From NCBI GenBank assembly GCA_020744425.1, contig JAGMUV010000006.1, positions 3,100,001-3,164,000 on the forward strand: a DNA stretch of 64,000 nucleotides, in the 5' to 3' direction. The stretch is from Dactylonectria macrodidyma (Eukaryota > Ascomycota > Sordariomycetes > Hypocreales > Nectriaceae). The notes under the pieces are model-generated. The model was not told the origin of the DNA. It did not search any database and saw nothing but the letters and a program-made list of their open reading frames with translations. This document shows, one piece after another, positions 1 to 10,337 of this stretch (its first letter is position 1; each line of letters begins with the position of its first letter). Made by a program: the position numbers and the translations under genes.

Positions 1-1089
1 TGTGATGGATTGCAAAAGCCTGAAGCTGCCACCGGAGTGTAGTACTGAAACATCACTACGTTATTAAGGGAGACGCGTCTCGGACTCGCATTGAGCAGCA
101 AGCCGCACCCGCAAATTAGAGAGTATCTGCAGCATGCGTACAGCCCGTCCCAACAATCCAGTCTGCGGTGACAGGCCTGCTTGAATGCCAATTCTCTAAG
201 TGATCAACATCCTATACCCAGCAGCTGAAGCATGGTCTGCCAACTTGAGGCTGAGTGTAGGTGGTGACGCGGCAGAATTTAACTTGCTTGCAACGCATCC
301 CTTTAAGTGCGGTAGAGCAACAATTCACTATCGATGCCCACAGTACTTCGGGAGATCAACAGTACACAAGTCAACTTAGATGCCCCATATAATTACTAGT
401 AGCGGCAAGTACTGTGATGTAGATCACCAAAATAGTTATAACTTCAAGTATCATAGAAAATAGGTAGGTACTCAAGTACCACATGTTTTTCACTCCCTGC
501 TTAGTTCGAATCCCTGCTGCTAGCGTGAGGGTTACCTTACCGCACTTAAAGGGATAAGTGTGACGAATACGAACGCAGCAAAAGGTAAGGCCCCCTACTC
601 TTTGGGCTCGTCTTATTGCTCGGCATAGCCTCATAACAATAAGCATGTTGCATTAGCGCGTTATTTACTACGGGGGTACCCCTAGCCACTTTTCTTCGAG
701 ACGGGCTCAATCGCCATGACCTGATGACGACACAGCCCTCTTAGACACATGCCGACGAGCGTCATGCGAGATTGACGGTAATAAAATGATAGGTTGATCG
801 TCTATATCCCAAAAGCCGAAGTGTGGCCGAGTCCCATTGCCATTCCTTGGAGCTTGGAAGCAATAGTTCTCGTTCTTCCTCTTTGATGACGAATATAGCC
901 TATCCAGAACGAATGATGAGTTGATCACGGCGATTGGTGATAACTCCGAGCTTAGAAGAGCATTGAATACAAGTACACATTAACCACTGCTCGCTTTTAG
1001 CACTCGGGTTCATTCACTCTGCGATACTGACCTCTCATCTCTATTTGCTTTCTACTTGCCTGCGACCAAGATTCCTTGCCTCCGACAAC
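1..1089. other. Intergenic region with a long inverted repeat
   Basis: No convincing gene is visible. The open frames here are short, and the one running into the hydrolase begins at a TTG at 1045. The region holds an 18-bp perfect inverted repeat, listed separately. A TTGCATTAGCGC string near 648 recurs at 6142. Confidence 0.5.
297..555. repeat. Inverted repeat, possible MITE remnant
   Basis: Positions 297-314 (ATCCCTTTAAGTGCGGTA) and 538-555 are perfect reverse complements, 18 bp each, separated by about 223 bp. The right arm continues outward as GGTTACCT. A diverged copy of the same terminal motif (CCTTACCGCACTNNAAGGGATA) occurs near 57985-58007. The arrangement resembles a small non-autonomous DNA element with terminal inverted repeats. 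No transposase and no clear target-site duplication were seen, so the element type is open. Confidence 0.4.
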
Positions 1090-2085
1090 ATGCCAGGCTG
1101 GAAGAGCACTTTCGTTTCATGTTCAGTGGCCTTCATGGCTCTGGGCAATTTTGCTGCTGCCGATCTACAACCTCAGTGGGTTCATTTCGATAGCAGCGGC
1201 ATATCTCTTGCTGCGCATTTATATGTACCAGCGACGAACGTAACAGGCAACGCGTCACGACCAGCAATCGTGACAGGTCATCCGCATGGTGGCGTGAAAG
1301 AGCAGACATCCGGTCTCTATGCGCGACTGATCGCGGAACGCACCGGATTCATCACCCTTGCCTTCGATGCTGCTTACCAGGGGGAAAGCGGCGGCCTCCC
1401 GAGATACCTCGAGGATCCTTACCAACGGGCTGAGGATGTTAGGAATGCAGTTACCTACCTTTCCACACTGGACATTGTGGACCCCGAACGCATTGGTGTT
1501 CTGGGTATTTGTGCTTCAGGAGGTTATGTACCTTTCGCAGCACAAACCGACAAACGCATGAAGGCGGTGGCGACTGTAAGTGGGATTGATCTAGGGACAC
1601 TGTATTCCGAAGGGTTCAGAAGCTACAACGGAGATATGCTTCCGACTTTGGAGAGCCAGCTCGAAGAGGCAGGCAGACAACGCACACAAGAGGCTTTGGG
1701 CGCCAAGCCCAACCTAACTCGAATTTTCCCTCAGACTGCCGCAGACGTATCGCCAGATATGCCGGTATTCTACCAAGAGTCGTATGATTACTACCAAACA
1801 CCTCGTGGACACGTCGACACAGCACCAAATTGGCATCTCTGGCGTAGCCTGGACATGATTGCCACATATAGGTCTTACGCGGACATCGATCTCATCTCGC
1901 CCCGGCCTTTGTTGATGATTGCCGGTAGTGATGCAGACACTCTTTATTTCAGCCAAGAAGCCATCCGAAGAGCGAACCAGCCCAAAGAACTGTTCGAAGT
2001 TCCCGGTCTGACACACATTGACTTGTACGACCACACCAACCAGAGCGTCCCAAAACTGGTGGACTTTTTCAGCACACATCTGTGA
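1090..2085 (+). CDS. Secreted alpha/beta hydrolase with Cys nucleophile (YcjY/dienelactone-hydrolase-like)
   Basis: A single-exon gene for 331 aa. The open frame extends upstream only to a TTG at 1045, so the ATG at 1090 is chosen. It gives a basic start (MPGWK) followed by a hydrophobic stretch ending near AAADL, a plausible signal peptide of about 23 residues. The alpha/beta hydrolase core follows: an HPHGG oxyanion-type turn, the nucleophile elbow G-I-C-A-S-G with Cys141, acid candidates Asp281 and Asp283 in GSDAD, and His309 in GLTHID. Members of this COG1073-type fungal/bacterial group often carry GxCxxG instead of GxSxG. The substrate is unknown. The predicted location is extracellular or in the secretory pathway. 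The intergenic regions on both sides give no operon-like clue. Confidence 0.8.
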   Translation: MPGWKSTFVSCSVAFMALGNFAAADLQPQWVHFDSSGISLAAHLYVPATNVTGNASRPAIVTGHPHGGVKEQTSGLYARLIAERTGFITLAFDAAYQGESGGLPRYLEDPYQRAEDVRNAVTYLSTLDIVDPERIGVLGICASGGYVPFAAQTDKRMKAVATVSGIDLGTLYSEGFRSYNGDMLPTLESQLEEAGRQRTQEALGAKPNLTRIFPQTAADVSPDMPVFYQESYDYYQTPRGHVDTAPNWHLWRSLDMIATYRSYADIDLISPRPLLMIAGSDADTLYFSQEAIRRANQPKELFEVPGLTHIDLYDHTNQSVPKLVDFFSTHL

Positions 2086-2726
2086 TCCCCTGCCACTTTG
2101 TCGCCCGGAGGCCTGACCCGCGTACGGCGGCGGAGGCGGCGGATTTTCGAAACCCATGAAGACCACCCCTTTGGGGGCTAGCCATAGTTTTCCCTTTCTC
2201 TAGCGATCTGGCATAGGGGTGAGAAGAAGGAAGGTTGCCTAGATAGCCGGGTCGCGAACCATTTTTATAAGAAAATAAAACAAAACAAACAATAATTAGA
2301 GCGGATATTATCTCTACCTTCAGCTTGGAGGATTGTGAGCATATTGTCTGGTAGAATCTATGGAATACAAGGATACAAGCAATTCTGTTCTCCTCAAGTA
2401 CCGGAGGATCATCTGAACTTCCCACGACCTCTATTACGGACATCTGCAAAGACCACCTCGCTAATTCAGCACCTATGCTTTCCCTCTGAGCCAATGCGAA
2501 CCCTAATTGGACGGGTGGAAAAATGGTGTGCCAAAGTTCCTGTCCTAACCATCCAGGTTTCGGAAGCATTGGTAAACTTGAGCGCAGCAGAGTGCGGCCC
2601 GGCTGATAACGAGGAGTCGGAGGCTGTCAACTAGAATCTTGTAGGGTAAGGCTTAACGTTTTAACTACACCAGAATGCCTGCTCCTGTTCAACGATTTCG
2701 TTCCCGAGGAGACCTATCCTCAAGTC
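2086..2726. other. Intergenic region, no supported gene
   Basis: This lies between the 3' ends of the hydrolase and the F-box-like gene (convergent genes). It holds only short overlapping open frames on both strands with no domain signature, and an A-rich tract near 2265-2295. Confidence 0.5.
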
Positions 2727-3701
2727 TCATCCCCAAAGAGTCCCCTCTTTCGCCGCCTGGATCATCCACTCCCGACAAGCATCATCAGTCTTCACAAACG
2801 CACTGCCAGATATAGGCACAGCAAATTTCGAAACAGACACAAGCCCCATCGGGTCATTTTTGTCTCCCTCCGAATCATCGATCAGCGACGGGGTGAACTC
2901 GTGATCCGCAAGCACAATGCGCATGCGCCTGGCCAAAATGGGATCCCCCCCGGATTCAAGACGCCAGTACTTAGCGATGGCACGCTTGAAATTCCACTTG
3001 TCCACTCGCAGCAGGTGTGAATGAGAGATAACCACTTGCTCAAGCGCGCGAGCCCTGGCTACATGATACCAGAGCGATTCCTCGGCTATGTTCGCCTGGA
3101 AGCCGGCCAGACGTCGCAGTTTTGGCCAGCGCTTCCAGAAATTGGATTCGTGACGCCAAAAATCGAGAGTTGGCAGCCCCCCAGCTGACACGAACTCTTC
3201 GACATTGCTGAGCGCCGAGAGGCCCTCAGAGAGCCGCTGGTCAAAGGCCATATCAAGTCCGCTCTCTTGGTCAAGGCTGCGGAGCGGCACATCCAGAATT
3301 AGCCGGCGGACCGAGTCACCCAGCTCGATGAAGAGGTCTCCTATCATCAGAGATCCAGCTACGGATCCCAGGAAGGGATCCATGCTTAGCCCTAGGTAAA
3401 TGGAGGAGATGGATCCGGGGGGGATGGCTGGCGGGAGGGTCGAGGCGGGACCGGATGCTTTCGAGGCCGACAGACATCGCAGAAACGCTCGGAGCCTTGC
3501 AAAGCTGTCAATGTATATGAAATGCTGCCTCAGCAGCCGGGTTGCCGGCTCGTACGTTGCACGACAGACCTGCGACCAGGCGACCAGCAATTGAGCGCCT
3601 GGAGTCGAGACATTGGCGATGAATTGAGGCCCTCCGCCTGGTAGGGAAGCTTCTACAATCTGGAGAATGAGCTCGAGGGGAAGACGAGGCTGATGTGTCA
3701 T
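2727..3701 (-). CDS. F-box-like hypothetical protein
   Basis: A single-exon 324-aa protein starting at an ATG read from 3701. Residues about 5-60 (RLPLELILQIVEAS, then a V..W..VCR..Y.P pattern) match the look of an F-box: the LP.E....I start and a later Cys/Trp-bearing helix. The remaining about 260 residues are rich in Leu and Trp with no motif I can name. Proteins of this type are common and poorly characterised in filamentous fungi. If the F-box is real, the protein would recruit a target to an SCF ubiquitin ligase through Skp1. The F-box call is moderate; the reading frame itself is convincing. Confidence 0.65.
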   Translation of the reverse strand: MTHQPRLPLELILQIVEASLPGGGPQFIANVSTPGAQLLVAWSQVCRATYEPATRLLRQHFIYIDSFARLRAFLRCLSASKASGPASTLPPAIPPGSISSIYLGLSMDPFLGSVAGSLMIGDLFIELGDSVRRLILDVPLRSLDQESGLDMAFDQRLSEGLSALSNVEEFVSAGGLPTLDFWRHESNFWKRWPKLRRLAGFQANIAEESLWYHVARARALEQVVISHSHLLRVDKWNFKRAIAKYWRLESGGDPILARRMRIVLADHEFTPSLIDDSEGDKNDPMGLVSVSKFAVPISGSAFVKTDDACREWMIQAAKEGTLWG

Positions 3702-4476
3702 TTTATCCGAGATGCAAGGAATTGCAACCTAGTACCGTGGTGACTAGGAGAGCGCGGTTTATATGCTGGCAGTTCCTGCTGCCTGATCAAATCTCGCTCG
3801 ATGTACCTAGCCTTAGGTGCAAGTGCCCTATGTTCTTAGGCGCCTAGGTACCTGTCTAGAGCTTGGTCGTCCGTGTATTCGCCCGTAGTCCGAATAGCAT
3901 GATGTATTAATAATACTTTCATTTCAGCATGTACTGTACTAGCGCCCCCCTCAATCATTAGCATTCACATACGAGCCAAGCGAGACCAACCATCAGATGA
4001 GGAAGAATGTGGGGCTTCTGAGAGATGTGAAGCGCATTCTACTTCATTGCTGCCTAGAGACCGTACCCTGTCGCCGAGTTTGTTGGAAATTTTCAGCATG
4101 GAATAGCACCAAGCTAGCACCGAAGTCAGTCTCTTATACCTATGTTCAGTCTGCCGATGTCATAGGCAGCAGGCTGATGCCTGACGTTAATGATGATATA
4201 GCGTTCACGCTGACCGTCAAGCTATTCACGATGGTTGTGATCTTTGCCCTTGACAGAGGAGATGAACAATCAGATAATTTTTTCCCCTTCGTTCGCTACG
4301 AGTCTCTTGGATTGTCGTCGAGCCGGGCTTACACTTTGTATTCTCCAAGGCGCGGTAAAAAACCAGACATATGGAAGCTACGATGGATCACAAGACAAGA
4401 ACAAGCGGACGGAAAACAAGGCAAGCGCTTGCGGCTTCAACACACCGGACAAGCTTTCAAATGGTACCTGCCTCTT
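3702..4476. other. Intergenic region, no supported gene
   Basis: This is upstream of the F-box-like gene and downstream of the minus-strand SDR. An ATG-initiated plus-strand open frame from 3997 to 4638 overlaps the SDR 3' end and shows no domain, so it is not called. A cluster of CCTAGG-type hexamers lies at 3806-3850. Confidence 0.45.
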
Positions 4477-5289
4477 CTACAAAAGCAACATGCCCCCATC
4501 AGTATCTACCGAAGTCCCCGTCACGTTGCGATCCTTCATGAAGTACAAATATGCCTCGGCGGCATCTTCTGGCTTGCCAAGTACCCCGGTCGCGGTTGCT
4601 TTGGCAAAGCCACTGCGGGCCTGCTCTCTTTGTTCTGACGATACTTCTCCGATGAGTCCCTCAACAAGGTCTGTATCAACTGCGCCATGACAAGCCACGT
4701 TGACTCGGATCGGTTTGAGATCGAGTGCCAGGCTTCTCGCCAAGCCCTTCAAGGCAGCAGTGTATGAGCCCAGGACGACCCAATTCGGGATCGGCTTCTC
4801 TGAACTGGCACCAGTAGTCAACGTGATGCTGGATGTTGGGCCAGGATTCAAATACTTGACGGCATGCTTAGCCATGAGCATTGGAGCAAAGACACGAACC
4901 ATGCCCGTTTTCTTGATAAAGTGGATGTCAACTTCCTCTAGTGGCTTCACAACAGGCTGTTCGCCAGCCGTGAAGGCGATGTGATCCAGTTTCTGGGTAC
5001 CGTTGACGGTCACGGCATCGAAAAGAGCGATGATACTGGACTCAATGGTGTCGTCTTGGCTCAGGTCGCACGGAAAGCCGCTAATCTGGCATTCCGTCGT
5101 TGAGTAGGTCTGCTTCAACCGAGACACGGCACCCGCAACGCGGTCGGCATTGGAGCTGGAGATGACGACGCCCGCAGCCCCATGTTCGATGACTCCTTCG
5201 GCTACGGCATACCCGATGCCATTAGAGCCACCGATGATCAAGACTCGTGCTCCAAAAAGCTTGGAGGTATACTTTAGGGGTGCTGACAT
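4477..5289 (-). CDS. Short-chain dehydrogenase/reductase with atypical active site
   Basis: A single-exon 270-aa SDR. The open frame extends upstream, but the ATG at 5289 (MSAPLKYTSKLFG) starts just before the Rossmann fold and gives normal family length. Visible features are the dinucleotide-binding GGSNGIG about 18 residues in, an Asp-type adenine-ribose region, a Ser in LTTGASS, and the catalytic Tyr in GSYTAALKG. The canonical YxxxK is not preserved: the residue four after Tyr is Leu and a Lys falls one later. This variant (Y-x-A-x-L/G) occurs in a fungal SDR subgroup with the downstream signature ALDLKPIRVN, also present here. The enzyme is probably NADP-dependent; its substrate is unknown. 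Confidence 0.8.
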   Translation of the reverse strand: MSAPLKYTSKLFGARVLIIGGSNGIGYAVAEGVIEHGAAGVVISSSNADRVAGAVSRLKQTYSTTECQISGFPCDLSQDDTIESSIIALFDAVTVNGTQKLDHIAFTAGEQPVVKPLEEVDIHFIKKTGMVRVFAPMLMAKHAVKYLNPGPTSSITLTTGASSEKPIPNWVVLGSYTAALKGLARSLALDLKPIRVNVACHGAVDTDLVEGLIGEVSSEQREQARSGFAKATATGVLGKPEDAAEAYLYFMKDRNVTGTSVDTDGGMLLL

Positions 5290-6861
5290 TTTTGAGTCGA
5301 GGTACGTTGGGGTACATGAAAGCGCAATGGAGAAGGTGAAGTGGAGAGAGGTTGTAAGGTTGATGGGAGTTGTAGGCCAACAGAGCACCTTTAATAGCGG
5401 ACCCAAATGTATAACTTTTCAAGGCTATCTAAGTATTGGCTGAGTTAAAAGCCATCTCTAGGGTGGCATTTTTCACGGAGACGGACTTTCTGACCGAGCC
5501 GGCCCAAGAGAAAGTAGTTTACATACATATCTAATCCACACCTTCACTCGTAGGATATAGAGAACGGTGCTTTGGCCCGGGTTGACCGGAGCGCTGACAT
5601 CTTTTCTTTCCCATGCCGCAACATGCAGCTGGGTCAGCTAACCGCAAATAGGAAAGAGGACAAACAAAGTTCGAGACATACGACAAGCCCTTTGATGTAG
5701 CCGAATCTGCCGCTTCCTTCTCTCCGACAGGCTTGTCATGCTAGTTCAATCATCGCCTGAGGTTTTTGCCTCCAGCCGTTGAGGTATTAACTCTAGGACC
5801 ACAATCAACGCAGGGACACCGGTTGTTAGGATACAATCCATGTTCTTAACAGTACTGCGACGGTCGAAACGTGGTCGAAAGGTTTTGGTGGGGGGATGAG
5901 GGAGGGCAAAAAGGGGCTTGGACTACTGACATGCAACCTGCTTATCCCTTTACACAGGGGTTCCGCATGAAACTTATATGAAGTCAGCAATGCCGAGCTT
6001 GTGTCTGAGCAGTCCTGGGGATCGACTAAGGCAGTCTATTTTGTGCGAACTTGTAATAGCCTCTTGACTCCGCTTACCACTGTTAATCTATGTGGTAGGT
6101 CGAGCACCCTTGGCAATAGGATCTTCTAGTGCGTAAGGAGGTTGCATTAGCGCTCCCACCCTTCCGTCATCCATGGGGGCCCTTGCAGGGAGACTCATCA
6201 TCGTGGCATTATCTTGCCATGATCGGATTTGTCATTCATAGGTTATCGATGGCCAGCCATCGTCAATGCGACTGTAGTAGGTTCAATTCAAGGGTAAAAT
6301 ATCTCGCGCAATCTCACAAGGAAGAGGGCATAGTTTAAACTCAGTGGATGACGAGCATGTTCAAGACCTCGATTTTAGTGCGTAAGCGGACTGCATTAGG
6401 TACTCCCCATCATTCTATCATTACCGCTCTCTTATTTCTATTATTATAGCTGGAGTCTCGGCTTACAGATGTTAGACACTAGACAATAGTAGAGTTTCGC
6501 GTGGAGTTTCGAGGTATACGAGTATGGTAGGTTTCGATATTATAAATCACAACCCTTAAAAGCCGATAAATTTTGGCGAGCTGCGGATATTGGCTTTGTT
6601 ATACGGAGCTGTCGGCCTGCTCGAACTCTCCGAACCTCCGGCTAGGCGTTCTCAAAGCTACACAGGTGATCATCAAACGGTTGTTAATCTCGGAGAGAAG
6701 CAAAGACCGGAAAATACCAACATCAAGGGTTATGAATTATTCTAGCCTGCTTATAAATCCGCACCTTCCTTACCAACGCTATAGGACTATAAGATGAGCC
6801 AGAACCCGGCTGGCTGTTTTAAAACTCAATCATTGTGTGATTTAATCCCTTAGCGAAGAAC
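5290..6861. other. Long intergenic region with short direct repeats
   Basis: The shared 5' region of the divergent SDR and NmrA-like genes, about 1.57 kb. It has no gene with domain support. A short dispersed motif occurs twice, at 6129 and 6379 (listed separately), suggesting transposon relics. The 6410-6560 part is AT-rich. Confidence 0.45.
6129..6403. repeat. Two direct copies of a GTGCGTAAG...TGCATTAG motif
   Basis: GTGCGTAAGGAGGTTGCATT at 6129 and GTGCGTAAGCGGACTGCATT at 6379 match over about 22 bp with three mismatches and are 250 bp apart. Part of the same string (TTGCATTAGCGC) recurs near 648. Sequence after each copy is C-rich. This may be an end of a degenerate DNA transposon, but no inverted partner was found. 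Confidence 0.35.
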
Positions 6862-8044
6862 ATGGCCATCATAGCAGTTGCAGGTGGAACTGGTGGGATT
6901 GGACGTGCCTTGGTTGACGCCATCACCAGTCGTGGCAAACATGAAGTCAAGATCCTAAGTCGAAAGGTACGTTGCCGTCTCGTGCCAGATGTGTTCACCT
7001 GAGCCTTATATGTTTTTTTTTTCTACCTCGATGTCTTCTATAGACTATCAAGATCGCTGAACAATTCAGGCAAATGATTCCCTAGCGAAAGAAATCGGGG
7101 TTCCAGTCATTGCGGTCGATTATTCCGATGTCGAGGAACTGACGAGGGTGTTTGAAAAGAACAATATTGATACTGTAATCTCTGCGCTCTTCACGATGCC
7201 TGTGGCAGGCGTCGCTCCAGAGGTTTGCTTGATTCAGGCTGCACAGGGATCGAAACCTACGCGAAGATTTATCCCCAGCAACTGGGGATTACCCCTTGAT
7301 GCAAGGTAGGGGCTTCCCGTCCCACTAGGATTCTGGAAAGGGAAAGTTCTAACTCTTCGGTCAGTCACCAGGAAATGACACCCTCGGTGCCTATGAAACT
7401 CCGAGCTGCTGCAGAGTTGCAGAGATCTGACTTAGAGCACACCGTATTTTACCCTGGGTTCCTTCTAGACTACTATACTGGTTCTTCGATCAAGAGTTAC
7501 ATGTCACCTCTGATTGTCGTCATTGACATGGAGCACAACATGGCTGCCATCCCGGGCTCTGGTAACACGCCAATCGCCTTCACTCATTCGCTTGATATTG
7601 GGAGATATGTCGATGCGGCTCTAGATTTGGAGAAGTGGGATTCTTCATACCGCATCGTTGGGGATAAGTCCACCTGGAATGACTTCGTAAAATCTGCTCA
7701 AGCTGCAAAGGGTAGGTTCGATTACTACATTATGGCATACGAGGTTTTACTGACCCGTCGGGCTCGTCCACGATATCGCAGGTACGCCCTTCACGATCAT
7801 TCATGACAGCGTAGAAGACCTCAAGAAGGGAAGGGTCACAATCCTTCCAGCAGTGGAGAAATATCTACATCTTATGTCCGTGCCCAACAAGGAAGTGCTG
7901 TCTCAATTTCTTGGGACCTTTGGGCAGTTGTTTGCCGATGGCTCTTTCAACATCAAGGAGGAGGGGGCACTAAACGAAATGTTTCCAGAGATTAAGCCTT
8001 TGACGATCAAGGAGGCCGTGGAGGCTGCTGCAAAGGCGACATAG
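6862..8044 (+). CDS. NmrA-like NAD(P)-binding (isoflavone-reductase-type) protein
   Basis: Four exons: 6862-6966, 7070-7305, 7365-7711 and 7782-8044. The introns are GT-AG (103, 59 and 70 nt) and join in phase to give 316 aa. The N-terminus MAIIAVAGGTGGIG is a Rossmann GxxGxxG motif. Downstream are VISAL, RRFIPSNWG and TVFYPGFLLDY, typical of the NmrA/PCBER (atypical SDR) family. These proteins bind NAD(P)(H) and act as redox sensors or as reductases in secondary metabolism. Without a clustered backbone gene the substrate cannot be assigned. It lies 312 bp upstream of, and on the same strand as, another SDR. Confidence in the gene model is high, in the exact role low. Confidence 0.85.
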
Positions 8045-8356
8045 TGCTTATCGTGTAGAAACTAGTTTTATTCAACGAACGCTGCTCAACTGGTTCCCTG
8101 CACTGAACCTCAACCCACAGTAAAGTGCTAGTCATTAGTCTATAGTCTACCGAACCGGACTTGACGCCTCGTGCTGACCCGAGTTGATGCGGGGAAGACT
8201 TGGCGGACTGCGTGATCAAGTCGGCTTACGCAGGTAATTACTCCGTACATTTACCGCATATCCAGGCTGACATGCGAAAAGTCACGTCAGCGACTCATCA
8301 TCATCAGATTCGCTTCGAAGTCTCGAGAGACGGTTGACCATCGCACACAGCCAAGC
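8045..8356. other. Short intergenic region
   Basis: 312 bp between two plus-strand oxidoreductase genes. It must contain the terminator of one and the promoter of the next. No clear TATA element or gene is visible. Confidence 0.5.
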
Positions 8357-9594
8357 ATGTCGATCCCGAAATACAAAGGCAATAGCCCCATAAAGGCCAA
8401 AACCGAGATCAATGTTCGAGAGCTTGCACAGAAATCGGTCATTATCACGGGAGGTAAGTGTCACGCTGGCTCAGGCCATCACACGACTCCGCCCGCTAAT
8501 AATCGTACTAGGAGCCAAAGGTCTCGGCAAGGCCAACGCGAAGGCCTTCGCCGATGCTGGGTAGGTGTATTTCGCATAGCTCAATGTCGACGTGCTAACA
8601 AGTCTTTCAGTGCATTTATTGTGATCGCCGACTACGACGAAATTGCTGGGAGGGCAACTGAGGAGGAGCTTTCACCGTAAGCGCGTGTCTTGTCAGCTTT
8701 ACTGGGCCCCATCTCATGACACTAGGAATGTCAAGTTCGTCAAATGCGACATTCGCGACTGGGACCAACAGGTTGCAGTCTTTGATTTTGCTCTCGCGGA
8801 GTCACCTAACAAGAGCATCGATATCGTCATTGCAAACGCTGGTATTGTGAGCGGCGACGATCTTAGCAAAACTCAACAAGGTGAGTACCTAGAACATAGA
8901 CATCCCTGTCCACCGGTATTTAACATGCCGAAAAGATCCCCTGGAAGCCCCCGTCAGACCCAATTTGAGAATCCTCCAGACGAACCTCATCGGCACAACG
9001 TACACAGCTCAGCTTGCTCTCCATTTCTTCCGGCGCCAAGCTCTCGATTCTTCTCGCGACAGATGCCTTGTCATCACAGGCAGCGTGGCCGCATATGTGG
9101 ACCAGCCAGGAATTCCTCAGTACAGCATGTCGAAGTGGGGAGCTCGTGGGCTGTTTCGGAATCTCCGTCGAAGCGCTTGGAGAGAGGGAATCAGAGTCAA
9201 CTTCGTCGCTCCATGGTAAGAGCATCATACAGTTAATCAGATTTGTCGCTAATAGATGGCACTCGCTCAAGGTATGTGCGGACACCGATTCTCCCAGAAC
9301 AAATTGTCGAGCGTTTCGAGTCAAATGGCATCAAGTTTGCCGCTCTTGAGGATTGCGCGAGAGCCATGCTCCACATTGCGACTGACAAAGAGATGAATGG
9401 TAAGTGAACAACAGAGCGAATAATTCAGTTTTGTGCACAGGATGCTAATTTACCTAGGCCATGCATTTGGAATAGTGCCACGAGAAGAGGCCTCTGAAGG
9501 CTACATCGATCTTCGGCATGACGACTATGAAGAGGGCGACTTCATGAACGAGTGGCAGGAGACAGCCTTGGTGGCGGCAGAATTACTGTCGTAG
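8357..9594 (+). CDS. Classical short-chain dehydrogenase/reductase, 7 exons
   Basis: Exons 8357-8453, 8512-8560, 8611-8676, 8726-8880, 8936-9215, 9272-9399 and 9458-9594 join in frame to a 303-aa protein. All introns are 49-58 nt GT-AG. Motifs in order are ITGGAKGLGKA (cofactor loop, split by intron 1), DYDE at the end of beta-2 (an acidic residue, suggesting NAD preference), CDIRDWD, IANAGI, the catalytic Ser in ITGS, and an intact Y-S-M-S-K active site. The ending GHAFGIVPREEASEGYIDL is typical of fungal 15-hydroxyprostaglandin-dehydrogenase-like SDRs. The substrate is unknown. The high intron number suggests an old, conserved gene. Confidence 0.87.
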
Positions 9595-9915
9595 ATATGC
9601 AAAGTTCGGAAAACCCTGGAGAGATGTGTTATAAATGTAGTTTTCACTATCTCGCATCAAATCACAGGAGCGAACCTCGAATGCTTGATCATTTCCCTGT
9701 AATGAGGCTGGGTATGAGTAGACATCGTTAGGCACTGCATCACTTGCGAAACCCCCAAATATGCATTATGCTTCATTTCGAGCTTGAGAGACCTAACAGA
9801 GAAACTTCCAATTCAAACCCCATTCCCATTCTTTCCAATGCCTGCTTCGCTGAGCGGTGGTGTGAGCAAGCCAATCACTAGAATTTGAATCCCTTTTCCA
9901 AGACTGACACTAAAT
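9595..9915. other. Convergent 3' region
   Basis: 321 bp between the stop codons of the plus-strand SDR and the minus-strand small gene. No gene or clear element was seen. Confidence 0.5.
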
Positions 9916-10337
9916 CTAGTACAGGCCAACGCAGATGTCACCCTTGACGCGGGCAGTCAAGTGGATCTCAGCCTCAAGGTCGAGCTTGATGCCAATGAGG
10001 AGAGCGGCCGACTTCTGCTTGCCCTCATCATCGGTGGCACCGCGGAGGAGTTGGCCTGTAGAACGTCGTTAGGGATTGTTGAAGACGGAAGGATTGTAGC
10101 GCAAGATGGCTTACCAGCAGGGAGGCTGAGGCCAGTGGCGGTGGGCAGGGGCACAACGAACTGACGTTTGCCCTGGTAGTCAGTGGAGTCAGACTCGTAG
10201 GATGTGTTGGCGAGGCTGCGAGGAAGTTAGAAAGGCCATCCAAGAAGCGAACTGTGACGATGAAGGGGGTATTGAGTCCTCAAGCCACAGCGGGAGTCGA
10301 GGGAACTGTGGTCGACTTACGCGCTGGGAGCAGACAT
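9916..10337 (-). CDS. Conserved small fungal protein of unknown function (85 aa)
   Basis: Three exons on the minus strand, 10337-10321, 10215-10115 and 10055-9916. The introns of 105 and 59 nt have GTAAGT/GTAAGC donors and CAG acceptors and keep frame. The first exon codes only five full codons plus two bases. The product starts MSAPSALANTSYESDSTDYQ, then GKRQFVVPLP, GLSLPAGQLLRGATDDEGK and ALLIGIKLDLEAEIHLTARV, ending DICVGLY. It has no signal peptide or membrane segment. The alternating pattern at the C-terminus (IKLDLEAEIHLTARV) looks like amphipathic beta strands. It is under an unusually good TATA box (10467-10473), suggesting strong or inducible expression. I do not recognise the family. 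Confidence 0.75.

Noticed and set aside
501..520. TTCGAATCC-like string as a tRNA B box
   Set aside because: No A box and no cloverleaf-compatible arms around it.
3997..4638. 213-codon plus-strand frame with ATG
   Set aside because: It overlaps the 3' end of the minus-strand SDR, has no domain and reads as low-quality protein text.
1090..9594. Hydrolase, SDR, NmrA and SDR as a secondary-metabolite cluster
   Set aside because: No backbone synthase, P450, transporter or cluster regulator is present, and strands and spacing are ordinary.
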